DNA from: Acidobacteriota bacterium
GTDB lineage: Bacteria; Acidobacteriota; Blastocatellia; Pyrinomonadales; Pyrinomonadaceae
DNA length: 64,000 bases
NCBI GenBank assembly: GCA_003222895.1
Contig: QHXI01000076.1
Location: forward strand, 1-64,000
Direction of reading: 5' to 3'
The translations under genes and the position numbers were made by a program. Position 1 is the stretch's first letter, and each line of letters opens with the position of its first letter. A model generated the notes under the pieces. It was not told the origin of the DNA, did no database searches, and saw only the letters and a list, made by a program, of their open reading frames with translations. Positions 18,400-27,085 of this stretch are shown in pieces.

Positions 18400-21300
18400 C
18401 TGAAAGTTCCTTTCGGCAGCTTGATTCGCTCAGGCAAAGCGGCCGGCGAAACCGACGGCGGACAAGTCATTCCGGCCATTTCTGCGAAGCAAGCCGAACC
18501 GATGTTCATGGTCCAATTGTTTGAAACCAGAGCCGGCAGACCCTGCTGTTGCGGGACCGAATTGGTGATGTTCATGTCCAGATGACTGGTCGCAAACAGC
18601 AGACGTTCAGTAGCCGCTCCCAATCCAACAACGCCGCCTTCGCTCATCGGATTCGAATAGGCTTGGCCGTCATAAAATCGATCGCGCAGGAAGTAAGGCG
18701 GAATCGATTGATAGTGCATGATTACCTGGACCTTCGCGACCTTCGCGCCATTCAAAGCACTGATCGGAATTTTGTAGAGCACATGATCGACTCCGGCGAT
18801 GCCTGAAGGCTGGCCGCCCGTCACGCCACCAGGAGTGCAAAAATCCGGATCAGAAAACGCACCCATCGGATTGATCGTCACATTTGGATCAGTTCCTTCG
18901 ATCCCCGCGGGCGCCGTGATCCGGGAAACCAGAAATCCATCGAGACCGTTCACCATTCGACCGGAACTCGAATCGGCAGTGCCCGGTCCGATCTTGCCAC
19001 TGCAGTTGTAGGGCGGAATCCAACCAGCCGGAGGAATGCGATTGTCTTTGGCTTCACTGAAAAGCCGCGTGGTTGCGGTGGTCAATTGTCCGTACTCGTT
19101 TTTCGATCGCACTTCATAAATTTGCACTTGATCCTGACGAGTGATCGCCGGATTAGCGGCGCTGCCGAAATGCGGCTGAAGAAACGCGGACTGATACGGC
19201 ACGTTGCCCGGCGGAAACTCTGTCGCCAAAACCTTACCGTCGTTATCTACGATCGCTCCGAACTGATCGACGGCGCCTGACACCCAAAGCGTTTTGCCCG
19301 CGCTGTCGAGTAGCCGAAACTCCAGGAAACCGCGGCGGAATCCAGCGCCGGTTGGGAACCGATGACCGCTGAAATTTTGCACCGCGACTTGATACGTCAG
19401 ATTGTTTGGATCGGGCGTAAGACTGCCGCAGGGCGTGTTGTTTGTGCCCGCCTTACAGACCGACACCGAAATCGTTGTCGGCGCGTGAGTCAGGATCGTC
19501 TCTTCGGCGTTCTGCAAACTCTTCACGGTGCCGGGCGGCACGGCGGCTTCAGTCGCATCGGACATTCCCAGGATGTTGGGGAATTGTTGATACATCTCGT
19601 GCACGAACAGATTGATCGCCATCAGACGATGTCGCGGATAACTCGCATTGCTCGAAACTGAGACCTGATCGTTGGCGCGATATTGCGATTGCGGAAACCC
19701 ACCGACACCGGCCGGCGACGAATCAGTCGCGACTGTGCCCGGGCCGTTGATGTTGGCGATCGCCATCATGCGCCCTTCGGCGTTCGGCATATGACAGAAA
19801 GTGCAGGACGTCTGTGGTGTCGCGCCGCCAAAGCTGGCAGAAGCGGCCCACTCGAGGTACGTCGACTGTTCAAAGGATTGCTGTACGCATGGATCGATCG
19901 TCGGATCGTATTTTCCGTTTGGCAGCGGCTTCACGGGCGGACACGGCTTGTTGGTTCCCGGATACATCGCCGGTTGGGTTGGCGGCGCATTCGGATTGTT
20001 GGGATTCAGCTGATAGCTGTTGCGAACAGTGGGATAAGCAATCGGAACCTCAGGCGCAATCACCACGTGACAGCCACCGCACAACTCGCCCTTCGGCATA
20101 AATTCGCGCGTAACAGTCGCAACGTTGAAGTTCTGTGAATGTCCATAGATGTTCGCGGCCGGCGGATTAGATCCGGCAACAAAGCGAGCTGCGCCCGCAT
20201 AACTGTTGAGCGGATCGGGATCAGGCGCGGCAAAGTTTTTGAGGTTGTATAAAACCGATCCGGCAAACGGATACGGCAAACCTACCGGCAGTTCCAACGA
20301 AGCGACCGCCGGATTCTTGAATCCATAAAACACCGACCACGCATCGGACGGCGCCGGACCTTGCTGTGGTCCGATGTAATGACACATTGCGCAGGAGATA
20401 CCGTCGCGGGCGAGTGCGCCGTATTTTGCAAACACCGGTTGCGCGCCCGGCTTGTTACAGGGGAATCCCCGATAGGTGCATCCGTTAGGCGTCGCATAAG
20501 TCATGAGGTGACTGAAATTCGGTTCGCGGGGCAGCGGCGTTCCCGGCGGAACCTGTGTCGGGTCGCCGCCATTGTCGATATGAAACTGGCGCTGACCCAT
20601 CGGTCCGTGGCATCGATAACAGAAATTATCGATTGAGGTCGGCTCGACCATATTGTGAAGCACTCGCTCAGTCTCGATTTGAGAGAGGAACGCCGGGTCG
20701 CGCGACGCCAGCGCCATAATCGAGACCGACCATTCTCCATACTGCGAGATGTTGAAGAGGTTGCCGCCTTTTGGCGCTGATCCCGGTCCTTGCACACTGT
20801 ACTTGTAAGCAGTAGCCACCGGCGCCCATTGCCTGGCGCCGTTAGACTGCATTGAAAGCAGTGCCGTCGAATCGTGGCATCCCTGGCATTGGTTCGAAGT
20901 GATGAACGCCGGTTGATTCGGTCGCAGATATACGCTGTCCGTCACTTGCGGCGGAATGGCGAGCACTTTGGACACGGGTAAACTCGCAATCGGCGGCAGC
21001 GGTTTTTTTTGAAACTCGATCACCGCGCTGTTGAAAAAATCGATGAACTGCTGGGCCGCGATGTCTCCCAACGGCTGACGCAACTGCGAAGTTGCCGGTG
21101 GCGTCAATGCGGACAACAACGAACTGGTGCTCTGCGAGATGAAAGTCGGAGTGTAAGTCGACGGCGTCGGTGGGCGTTTGGTGTTTGCAAAACTCGCGAA
21201 CGTCAGATTGTTAACGGCCGACGAGTGACACGCCACGCACAACCCGAGCGAATAGTTTCCCATCGATGCGGCCACTCGCGTACCACCAAAGTTATTTGGA

Positions 21301-21776
21301 TCAATAATTATTTGACTGAAGAACCATCCGCTTGCCGGATCGCTTTTTCTGTTCGCCGCCTGACGAATCATCACGAGATAACCGGTGACAGCCGTGGTCG
21401 GCGATCCTGAGACTGGCATAATCGCGGCAACCATTGTCGCGCCATCAGGAATAGCGGCAATCTGCGAGGGTATCGTGATCCCGTCGGGGCGATTCGTTTG
21501 CATCCACGACAACATCGCCGGCGAGTAGTAGACTTTGATTTGATCGTGAACGCTGTAAGTGACGCCCGAGACTGTGCTGCCGGTCAGATGTGACGCAGCG
21601 TCTGCTGTCCACGCCGTCAGAAAACAACCGCCGCGCACAAAAGTCTGAACGGCCTGCTGATAGACCCCAACGTTGCCGTTGGCAGGAGCAGTCGGCGCCA
21701 CGCATGCGGCCCGAGCGACTGACATCGACAGCAGGACAAAACCGATTGCGAGAAAGAGGCCTCGAGAGCTCTTCAT
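18396..21776 (-). CDS. Six-heme c-type cytochrome with P460-like N-terminal domain
   Basis: A 1126-residue exported protein (signal peptide residues 1-23, GGAGG seven bases before the ATG). Six CxxCH sites are at 180-184, 297-301, 386-390, 462-466, 566-570 and 658-662. The region before the first heme (YYSPAMLSWM, IPDGATMV, SGWFF, then CVACH) resembles cytochrome P460. After residue 700 there is a heme-free beta-rich domain (GHRFPTGAGFRRGFLEFRLL) shared with the paralogue at 12587. It is first in the operon, overlapping the dehydrogenase small subunit by four bases. The simplest model is that it takes electrons from the GMC flavoenzyme in the periplasm. The exact family is not one I can name. 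Confidence 0.88.
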   Translation of the reverse strand: MKSSRGLFLAIGFVLLSMSVARAACVAPTAPANGNVGVYQQAVQTFVRGGCFLTAWTADAASHLTGSTVSGVTYSVHDQIKVYYSPAMLSWMQTNRPDGITIPSQIAAIPDGATMVAAIMPVSGSPTTAVTGYLVMIRQAANRKSDPASGWFFSQIIIDPNNFGGTRVAASMGNYSLGLCVACHSSAVNNLTFASFANTKRPPTPSTYTPTFISQSTSSLLSALTPPATSQLRQPLGDIAAQQFIDFFNSAVIEFQKKPLPPIASLPVSKVLAIPPQVTDSVYLRPNQPAFITSNQCQGCHDSTALLSMQSNGARQWAPVATAYKYSVQGPGSAPKGGNLFNISQYGEWSVSIMALASRDPAFLSQIETERVLHNMVEPTSIDNFCYRCHGPMGQRQFHIDNGGDPTQVPPGTPLPREPNFSHLMTYATPNGCTYRGFPCNKPGAQPVFAKYGALARDGISCAMCHYIGPQQGPAPSDAWSVFYGFKNPAVASLELPVGLPYPFAGSVLYNLKNFAAPDPDPLNSYAGAARFVAGSNPPAANIYGHSQNFNVATVTREFMPKGELCGGCHVVIAPEVPIAYPTVRNSYQLNPNNPNAPPTQPAMYPGTNKPCPPVKPLPNGKYDPTIDPCVQQSFEQSTYLEWAASASFGGATPQTSCTFCHMPNAEGRMMAIANINGPGTVATDSSPAGVGGFPQSQYRANDQVSVSSNASYPRHRLMAINLFVHEMYQQFPNILGMSDATEAAVPPGTVKSLQNAEETILTHAPTTISVSVCKAGTNNTPCGSLTPDPNNLTYQVAVQNFSGHRFPTGAGFRRGFLEFRLLDSAGKTLWVSGAVDQFGAIVDNDGKVLATEFPPGNVPYQSAFLQPHFGSAANPAITRQDQVQIYEVRSKNEYGQLTTATTRLFSEAKDNRIPPAGWIPPYNCSGKIGPGTADSSSGRMVNGLDGFLVSRITAPAGIEGTDPNVTINPMGAFSDPDFCTPGGVTGGQPSGIAGVDHVLYKIPISALNGAKVAKVQVIMHYQSIPPYFLRDRFYDGQAYSNPMSEGGVVGLGAATERLLFATSHLDMNITNSVPQQQGLPALVSNNWTMNIGSACFAEMAGMTCPPSVSPAALPERIKLPKGTFR

Positions 21777-22012
21777 GACGTCCTCCAGGGATAAGAACAG
21801 TCACAGCCTTGAGTAACAGCTTGAAAGTAAATGACAAAAGCGAGGCTACTAATAACCTTGCAATGCGTGACCGGCGCACTCTATCACTGCTTGCGCGTTC
21901 TCGACAATGATTTTTTTTGGAAGTTGGTAAGATCGCGCCCTCGGGAGATTCAGCTCGACTTTGAATTAATTTTGTCCTCGTCCTTCCGAGGTTATAGACT
22001 CTCAAGCCACAA

Positions 22013-22663
22013 ATGAGCAGAAGCCAACCAGCCGATTCCATCATTACGGTCCGCCACACGGCGAGCGATATTGCCGGGAGTTTGGACGATCGTGAATGGC
22101 GCGAAGCGCAGCCGGTGACAATCGATCATTACTGGTCAGGTGAGAAAGCTCCCGCAGGTCGTCAAGCCGAAGCGCGGATCCTGTGGTCAAAGAAAGCGCT
22201 GCACATCCGATACGTTTGTCATCAAGCCGAGCCGCTAATCATCAGCGACAAGCCGCAGACAGAAAAGAAAACGATGGGGTTGTGGGATCGGGATGTCTGC
22301 GAAATTTTCATCGCGCCGGATCCAAACACCATCGAAAGATATCTCGAGTTTGAAGCGGCACCGACGGGCGAATGGTTGGACGTGGCGATTCACTGGACGC
22401 CGGAGAAGCGCGATTCAGATTGGGAATTTAATTCGCACATGACGACGGCCGCACACATCGAAAAGGATCGCGTCACGATTGCGATGCGCATCCCCTGGAA
22501 CCATTGGATTCATGAACCACAGAAGGGTGAGCGCTGGCGAGTAAATCTCTTTCGTTGCGTCGGGAAAGATCCGAATCGCGGCTATCTTGCCTGGCAGCCG
22601 ACGCGAACGCCCGAACCAAGTTTTCATGTGCCGAAGTTTTTTGGGTGGCTTAGGTTCGCTTAA
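22013..22663 (+). CDS. Carbohydrate-binding family 9-like protein
   Basis: A 216-residue protein matching the CBM9-like beta-sandwich in its key positions: a DDREWREAQPV start, the LWSKKALHIRYVC strand, and the diagnostic WDRDVCEIFIAPD segment (about residues 95-107), followed by YLEFEAAPTGEWLD. It consists of the one domain with no signal peptide or catalytic module. Such stand-alone proteins are common in Acidobacteriota and Bacteroidota and their ligand is usually unknown. It is divergent from the cytochrome operon and convergent with the PilZ gene. Confidence 0.82.
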   Translation: MSRSQPADSIITVRHTASDIAGSLDDREWREAQPVTIDHYWSGEKAPAGRQAEARILWSKKALHIRYVCHQAEPLIISDKPQTEKKTMGLWDRDVCEIFIAPDPNTIERYLEFEAAPTGEWLDVAIHWTPEKRDSDWEFNSHMTTAAHIEKDRVTIAMRIPWNHWIHEPQKGERWRVNLFRCVGKDPNRGYLAWQPTRTPEPSFHVPKFFGWLRFA

Positions 22664-23107
22664 TTACCTCGCCGAATTGAGTTCTAAGCCTTCCCGCGTA
22701 AAACTCAAGTAGCGCTGACGATCCGCCTCGTCGATTCTTACGATGCGCGCCCCGATGAGATAGTTACAACCCAACTCGGCAGTATCCAAGTGCTCATAGC
22801 GGTTAGGCACGACAATCATCGTGATTGGGTCTCCACCTAGTTCAAGCCGCAGATCCAGTTCGCGACCTTCGGCCGCGAGGTGATGGCCATGCAGATGAAC
22901 TTGCGGCACCAACAAGGCCAGGCCGTTCGCACTTATGTCTCGCGTGTGGCCTTTCAGCGATTGCGACCAACGATTCGATCCGTTCCCATTGGTCGAACGG
23001 TGAAGCCCGATCGTGAAAACCAGACGCACGCACAGCCGCGGCGATTGCCGCCGATTTCTTAAATAGACACGCACGCGCGATGCTACGGAACGAACTAGTT
23101 CGGGCAT
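22664..23107 (-). CDS. PilZ-domain protein
   Basis: A 147-residue single-domain protein with both parts of the c-di-GMP binding signature: an RxxxR (Arg20 to Arg24) near the N-terminus and DISANG (residues 57-62, DxSxxG). It should bind cyclic di-GMP and act on an unknown target. There is no other domain. A Shine-Dalgarno (AGAGG) precedes the ATG at 23107. The stop abuts the CBM9-like gene on the other strand. Confidence 0.82.
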   Translation of the reverse strand: MPELVRSVASRVRVYLRNRRQSPRLCVRLVFTIGLHRSTNGNGSNRWSQSLKGHTRDISANGLALLVPQVHLHGHHLAAEGRELDLRLELGGDPITMIVVPNRYEHLDTAELGCNYLIGARIVRIDEADRQRYLSFTREGLELNSAR

Positions 23108-23218
23108 GGCTAACCTCTTTCTCGTGTGAGTGAGGAAATCGATTAGTGAAAGGGTGGCAAGAAGGGCGGGGCTCGTCCGGCTAGTATTTTATCCACTAGC
23201 GAGCAGGGACGGCAATCA

Positions 23219-24001
23219 CTATTTTGGTTGAACGGATTTTCCGCCGTTATCCGCGCTTTTGATTGCTCCAGTCTGGTCCATCCAATACGAAAGTTTTCCC
23301 GTGTGTCCGTAACGAGTCGGTTCGGCGGTCGCGATAAAAGTCTTTCCGCCGGGTGGGACGACGATGTGAGAATTGTAGCCGGACGATTTTGGATCGACTG
23401 TATCTGGAGAAATGAGCCCGGCGTTAATTAGATCCTTAAGCTCACCAAACGCGCCGTTGTGCGTCTGTGCGTAAAGTGCCTGAACGGCAATCAGCCGCTT
23501 CAGCAAATCTTCCGTGCTGCTTTGATTAAGATCGATGAGCGCATCGAGAAAATAGCGCGCCCCGGCTTTCTTAACATTGGCTTGTTCCGCTTCGGTCCCG
23601 ATAATCCAAGCGCCATCGACGAGAATCAAATCGGCCGGCTTCGAAGTTATCTGCGGCGTGGCATCAGCCAGCGGAATTTGCACAAACACCCGCGCCGTGT
23701 TGCCCGAAATTTTTTCGGTGTCGATTTGAATTTGAGCTGGAACCTCTGCCGCCTGCCCTTCAAAAATTGGCCGCAGGTCTTCCATCTCCTCAGCCGTTAG
23801 ATTCTCGACCGCAGATTTATAAACGGTCATCGACCAGGCGTCTTTGAAACGCCGCTCATGCATGGCTTTGTAGAAATCGCGCACCACATCGGAAGGACTA
23901 CGCTGCGTTTGCGCGTTCACTGCGAAGCATGAAGCAAAAATAATAACCAGCAGAGCGATTGAAAAGGATTTGTAAAAACACAACGACTTGGAATGAAACA
24001 T
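23219..24001 (-). CDS. Secreted protein with NTF2-like and pilin-like halves
   Basis: About 260 residues with a signal peptide (SIALLVIIFASCFAVNA). The first half (SPSDVVRDFYKAMHERRFKDAW, then VDGAWIIGTE) has the look of an NTF2-like lumazine-binding fold. The second half (LIAVQALYAQTHNGAFGELKDL, GYNSHIVV, RYGHTGKLSYWMDQTG) resembles the globular part of type IV pilin-like or GspG/GspH proteins, though without a prepilin leader. I use ATG 24001, preceded by GAAGGT; the frame is open to 24025. Both assignments are by eye and tentative. Confidence 0.6.
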   Translation of the reverse strand: MFHSKSLCFYKSFSIALLVIIFASCFAVNAQTQRSPSDVVRDFYKAMHERRFKDAWSMTVYKSAVENLTAEEMEDLRPIFEGQAAEVPAQIQIDTEKISGNTARVFVQIPLADATPQITSKPADLILVDGAWIIGTEAEQANVKKAGARYFLDALIDLNQSSTEDLLKRLIAVQALYAQTHNGAFGELKDLINAGLISPDTVDPKSSGYNSHIVVPPGGKTFIATAEPTRYGHTGKLSYWMDQTGAIKSADNGGKSVQPK

Positions 24002-24105
24002 TAGTTTATTACCTTCGTCCCTCATGAAATACGAGGCGCGCTTAACTATAAACTACAAGCGCGCCCCGGATTAATCAGATTCAGAATCTGGCGAAAAGGT
24101 TTGAC

Positions 24106-26817
24106 TTAACCTGTTCCTGTTTTCGTCTTGAGAATGACCTCGCGGCCCACCAAATACAGCAGCAACATCAAAACGATGAACGGAATCATCGATAACAAGT
24201 CGCCGTTCGCGTTGCCAAACAGGGGGTTGTGCGCAGTCGACCAGTCTTCGATTGCTCGGTTGAAGTTTGCCAGGCCCTGTCTCGGCACGCCCTGCAGGAT
24301 CGCAATCACGATCGCGGCCAACGCGCCGCCGGCAATATAACCGGAAGCCATCAGCACGCCGGGACTCTTATCAGTCTCCGCGACGATCTGATCTTCCGAA
24401 AGTTTTTTGTGCTTCAGCTTCTTGCGCAGATACTTATCGACCAGCAGGCGAATCATGCCGCCGATAAAGATCGGACTCGATGACGACAGCGGCAGGTAAA
24501 CACCGACCGCGAACGCCAGCGAGGGAATGCCGCTCATCTCCAGGACGATGGCAATCATCACGCCGAGCAGGACCAGTCCCCACGGAAGTTGCCGATTCAA
24601 GATGCCCTTGATGATGTAAGACATCAGTGTGGCTTTCGGCGCGTCATACTTGGTGACCTGCGAGCCGTCGGGCCGCGTCTTATGAATGCCGTTGATGCCC
24701 GGGTCGGCGAGATAGACCGGCACGCCTTGATCATTCACGAGGTAGCGGCCAGCTGGGCCGGCGGTGGTGTCGGTCTTGTGATACGGACGATACGAAGCGG
24801 AATCGGAATTCGCTTGCGGACCTTTTAATTTTTCCGGCGCGCCCGCTTGGGCCGGATCAACCTTCAGTGTCGCGGGAAAATTCTCTTCCATCTTGTACGC
24901 GACTTTGCCCGACGCATCGACCAAATATTCACCGGGGTCGAGCCCGGCGACAATCGGCGCGGCAGCGTCATTTTTGAGAACGCGATAATTGCCCGGCGTC
25001 GTTGGCTTAATCTGATCAGTGAACCCGGGCAATGAAGCGGCCTTCGTCGAATCGACCATGACGTTCTTGGTGGCCGGCTCAAAACTCAAGCGTTGCACGT
25101 AAACCGTCGCCGAATCGTTCAGCACTAAAAGAATTGGCCCGAGGATCAAGGCCGAAGCAAACGCGCCAACCAGGATGGCGATCTGTTGAAGCCTTGGCGT
25201 CGAACCCACCAGGAAGCCAGTCTTCAAATCCTGCGAAGTCGTGCCGCCGTTTGACGACGCGATGCAGACGATGCCGCCGATCGAAAGCGCGGTGATGTAA
25301 TAGCTTGGGCCGGTCCAACCGATAACCAAAAAGATCAGACAAGTCAGCAACAACGTTGCTACCGTCATTCCCGAAATCGGATTCGAAGATGATCCAATCT
25401 CGCCCGTGAGTCGCGACGAAACCGTGACGAAGAGAAAACCGAACGCCACGATCAAGAGTGCGCCGATCAAATTAAACTTCAGATTCAACTGCGGGAATAA
25501 CATGATCATGACGACCAGCACGATGATCCCGCCAATAACGACTTTCATCGACATGTCCTGATCGGTCCGGGGGGCGCCAGCCGTTGCCGCCGAACCGCCG
25601 CGAAGATCCGCTAGTCCGCCCTTCAATCCATGCCAAATCGTCGGCAGTGATCGAAACAAGCTGATGATGCCGCCGGCCGCCACCGCGCCCGCGCCAATGT
25701 ACAAAATGTAGGCGCCACGAATTTGCGATGGGCTCATCTCGCTGATGGGCACAGTTCCGGGCGGAAGGACGGTAGTCATTCCCGATCCGAAAAACTTAAT
25801 TGCTGGAATCAAGACCAGGTAAGCGAGCACCCCACCCGCGCACATGATCGATGCGATGCGCGGCCCGATGATGTAACCAACGCCCAGCAGCGCCGGAGAT
25901 ATTTCCGCCGAAATCGATCCGGCTTTGAATGGCGCGCCGAAAACTTTTTCCGGCGTATCTTTCCAACCCTTGAAACCGGTCATCAGCACTTGATAAAGGA
26001 ACCCAACACCCAGTCCCGCGAAGATCGTCTTCGCGCCCATTTGCTCCGTCTCAACTACTTCGCCGGCCCGATGCGCTGCGGCGCGCGACTCGTCCGACGC
26101 GCCAGCTTTTAGAACTTCCGCGCAGGCGGTGCCTTCGGGATATTTCAGATAGCCGTGCTGGGCAACGATCAGCGCGCGTCGCAACGGGATCATCATCAGG
26201 ATTCCGAGCAAGCCGCCGAGCAATGCCACCAACATTACGCGCGTTACTTCGAGGTCTAGCCCCAGGATCATGATCGCCGGCATCGTCACGCCCACGCCGA
26301 AAGCGATCGACTCGCCCGCGGAACCCGCCGTCTGTACGATGTTGTTTTCGAGGATGGTGGCGTCGAGCGATCCATTAAACGCCAGCCACGCCAGACCTAA
26401 GAAGAGAATTCCAACCAGAGCGATCCAATAAATCGCCGCGCCGGTGCTGATGAGAAAATAGATGCTGGCGATACCTGCGGCAAGAATAAGAACCGCTAAG
26501 ATTGCGCGGATTGCTATTGGAGCAATTCTTATCTTAGAAAGAGCGCGAAACACGGTGATCGAGATTACGGCGACCGGAATCGACGCGCTGACTGTCAGAC
26601 CAACTTTCAGCACCAGGTACAGCGAAGACGCGCCGAACACCATGCCGAGCAGCGTTCCCATGATCAACGGCAGCAGCGTCAGTTCCCGCAAGCGCACTCC
26701 AGCGGGAATGTACGGCCTAAAGTTTGTCAGATATGGATTGTCTGGTTTGAATCCCACTCGATCGGGGAATTCCTGCGCGGCCGCGGCTTCGTTGGCGCTG
26801 ATGTTTTCGCTGGACAT
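24106..26817 (-). CDS. OPT-family oligopeptide transporter with a large inserted loop
   Basis: A 903-residue polytopic membrane protein of the OPT superfamily, proton-coupled importers of oligopeptides or metal chelates. Recognisable motifs are YPEGTACAEVLKAG (226-239), GEIGSSSNPISGMT (472-485) and GGTTSQDLKTG (524-534). About 14 or more hydrophobic helices are visible. Residues about 570-730 are a hydrophilic insert that most bacterial OPT proteins lack; it contains repeated GxYLV...G..VxY units. GGAGG lies nine bases before the ATG. The divergent neighbour is a peptidase-like lipoprotein, consistent with peptide uptake and processing. Confidence 0.92.
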   Translation of the reverse strand: MSSENISANEAAAAQEFPDRVGFKPDNPYLTNFRPYIPAGVRLRELTLLPLIMGTLLGMVFGASSLYLVLKVGLTVSASIPVAVISITVFRALSKIRIAPIAIRAILAVLILAAGIASIYFLISTGAAIYWIALVGILFLGLAWLAFNGSLDATILENNIVQTAGSAGESIAFGVGVTMPAIMILGLDLEVTRVMLVALLGGLLGILMMIPLRRALIVAQHGYLKYPEGTACAEVLKAGASDESRAAAHRAGEVVETEQMGAKTIFAGLGVGFLYQVLMTGFKGWKDTPEKVFGAPFKAGSISAEISPALLGVGYIIGPRIASIMCAGGVLAYLVLIPAIKFFGSGMTTVLPPGTVPISEMSPSQIRGAYILYIGAGAVAAGGIISLFRSLPTIWHGLKGGLADLRGGSAATAGAPRTDQDMSMKVVIGGIIVLVVMIMLFPQLNLKFNLIGALLIVAFGFLFVTVSSRLTGEIGSSSNPISGMTVATLLLTCLIFLVIGWTGPSYYITALSIGGIVCIASSNGGTTSQDLKTGFLVGSTPRLQQIAILVGAFASALILGPILLVLNDSATVYVQRLSFEPATKNVMVDSTKAASLPGFTDQIKPTTPGNYRVLKNDAAAPIVAGLDPGEYLVDASGKVAYKMEENFPATLKVDPAQAGAPEKLKGPQANSDSASYRPYHKTDTTAGPAGRYLVNDQGVPVYLADPGINGIHKTRPDGSQVTKYDAPKATLMSYIIKGILNRQLPWGLVLLGVMIAIVLEMSGIPSLAFAVGVYLPLSSSSPIFIGGMIRLLVDKYLRKKLKHKKLSEDQIVAETDKSPGVLMASGYIAGGALAAIVIAILQGVPRQGLANFNRAIEDWSTAHNPLFGNANGDLLSMIPFIVLMLLLYLVGREVILKTKTGTG

Positions 26818-26891
26818 CAGTTCTAACCTCCGACTAGTTTTGCAAAGCAGGGAGAATTGTTGGGAAAGACAGCGTTACTTTACACTTGAAC

Positions 26892-27002
26892 GAGCTAAGA
26901 GCAAAGCGCTTAGAGGAGGAGAAGCAACAGCGCAGGAAAGTGCTCCGGCCCTCACTTATTTGGCTTGTGATCCTTCTCAACTTTGCGCTTTGCTCTTAGC
27001 TC
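26892..27002. repeat. Perfect 18-bp inverted repeat enclosing about 75 bases
   Basis: GAGCTAAGAGCAAAGCGC at 26892-26909 is exactly reverse-complementary to 26985-27002. The element is 111 bp and lies between the divergent OPT transporter and lipoprotein genes. The interior includes GAGGAGGAGAAG and a weak complement (CCTTCTC), so the fold may extend. It could be a small non-autonomous mobile element or a structured leader. There is no U-tract. Confidence 0.7.
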
Positions 27003-27085
27003 CCAGCCGCCAGGATCGTTGACTTATTCAAGCATATCGCATACAAGCAACCTGCTTTTGACACCAAACAATTTGAGGAGTTGCT

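Noticed and set aside
23170-23206. Stem-loop GCTAGT/ACTAGC between the secreted protein and the PilZ gene as a terminator
   Set aside because: Short stem and no U-tract on either strand.
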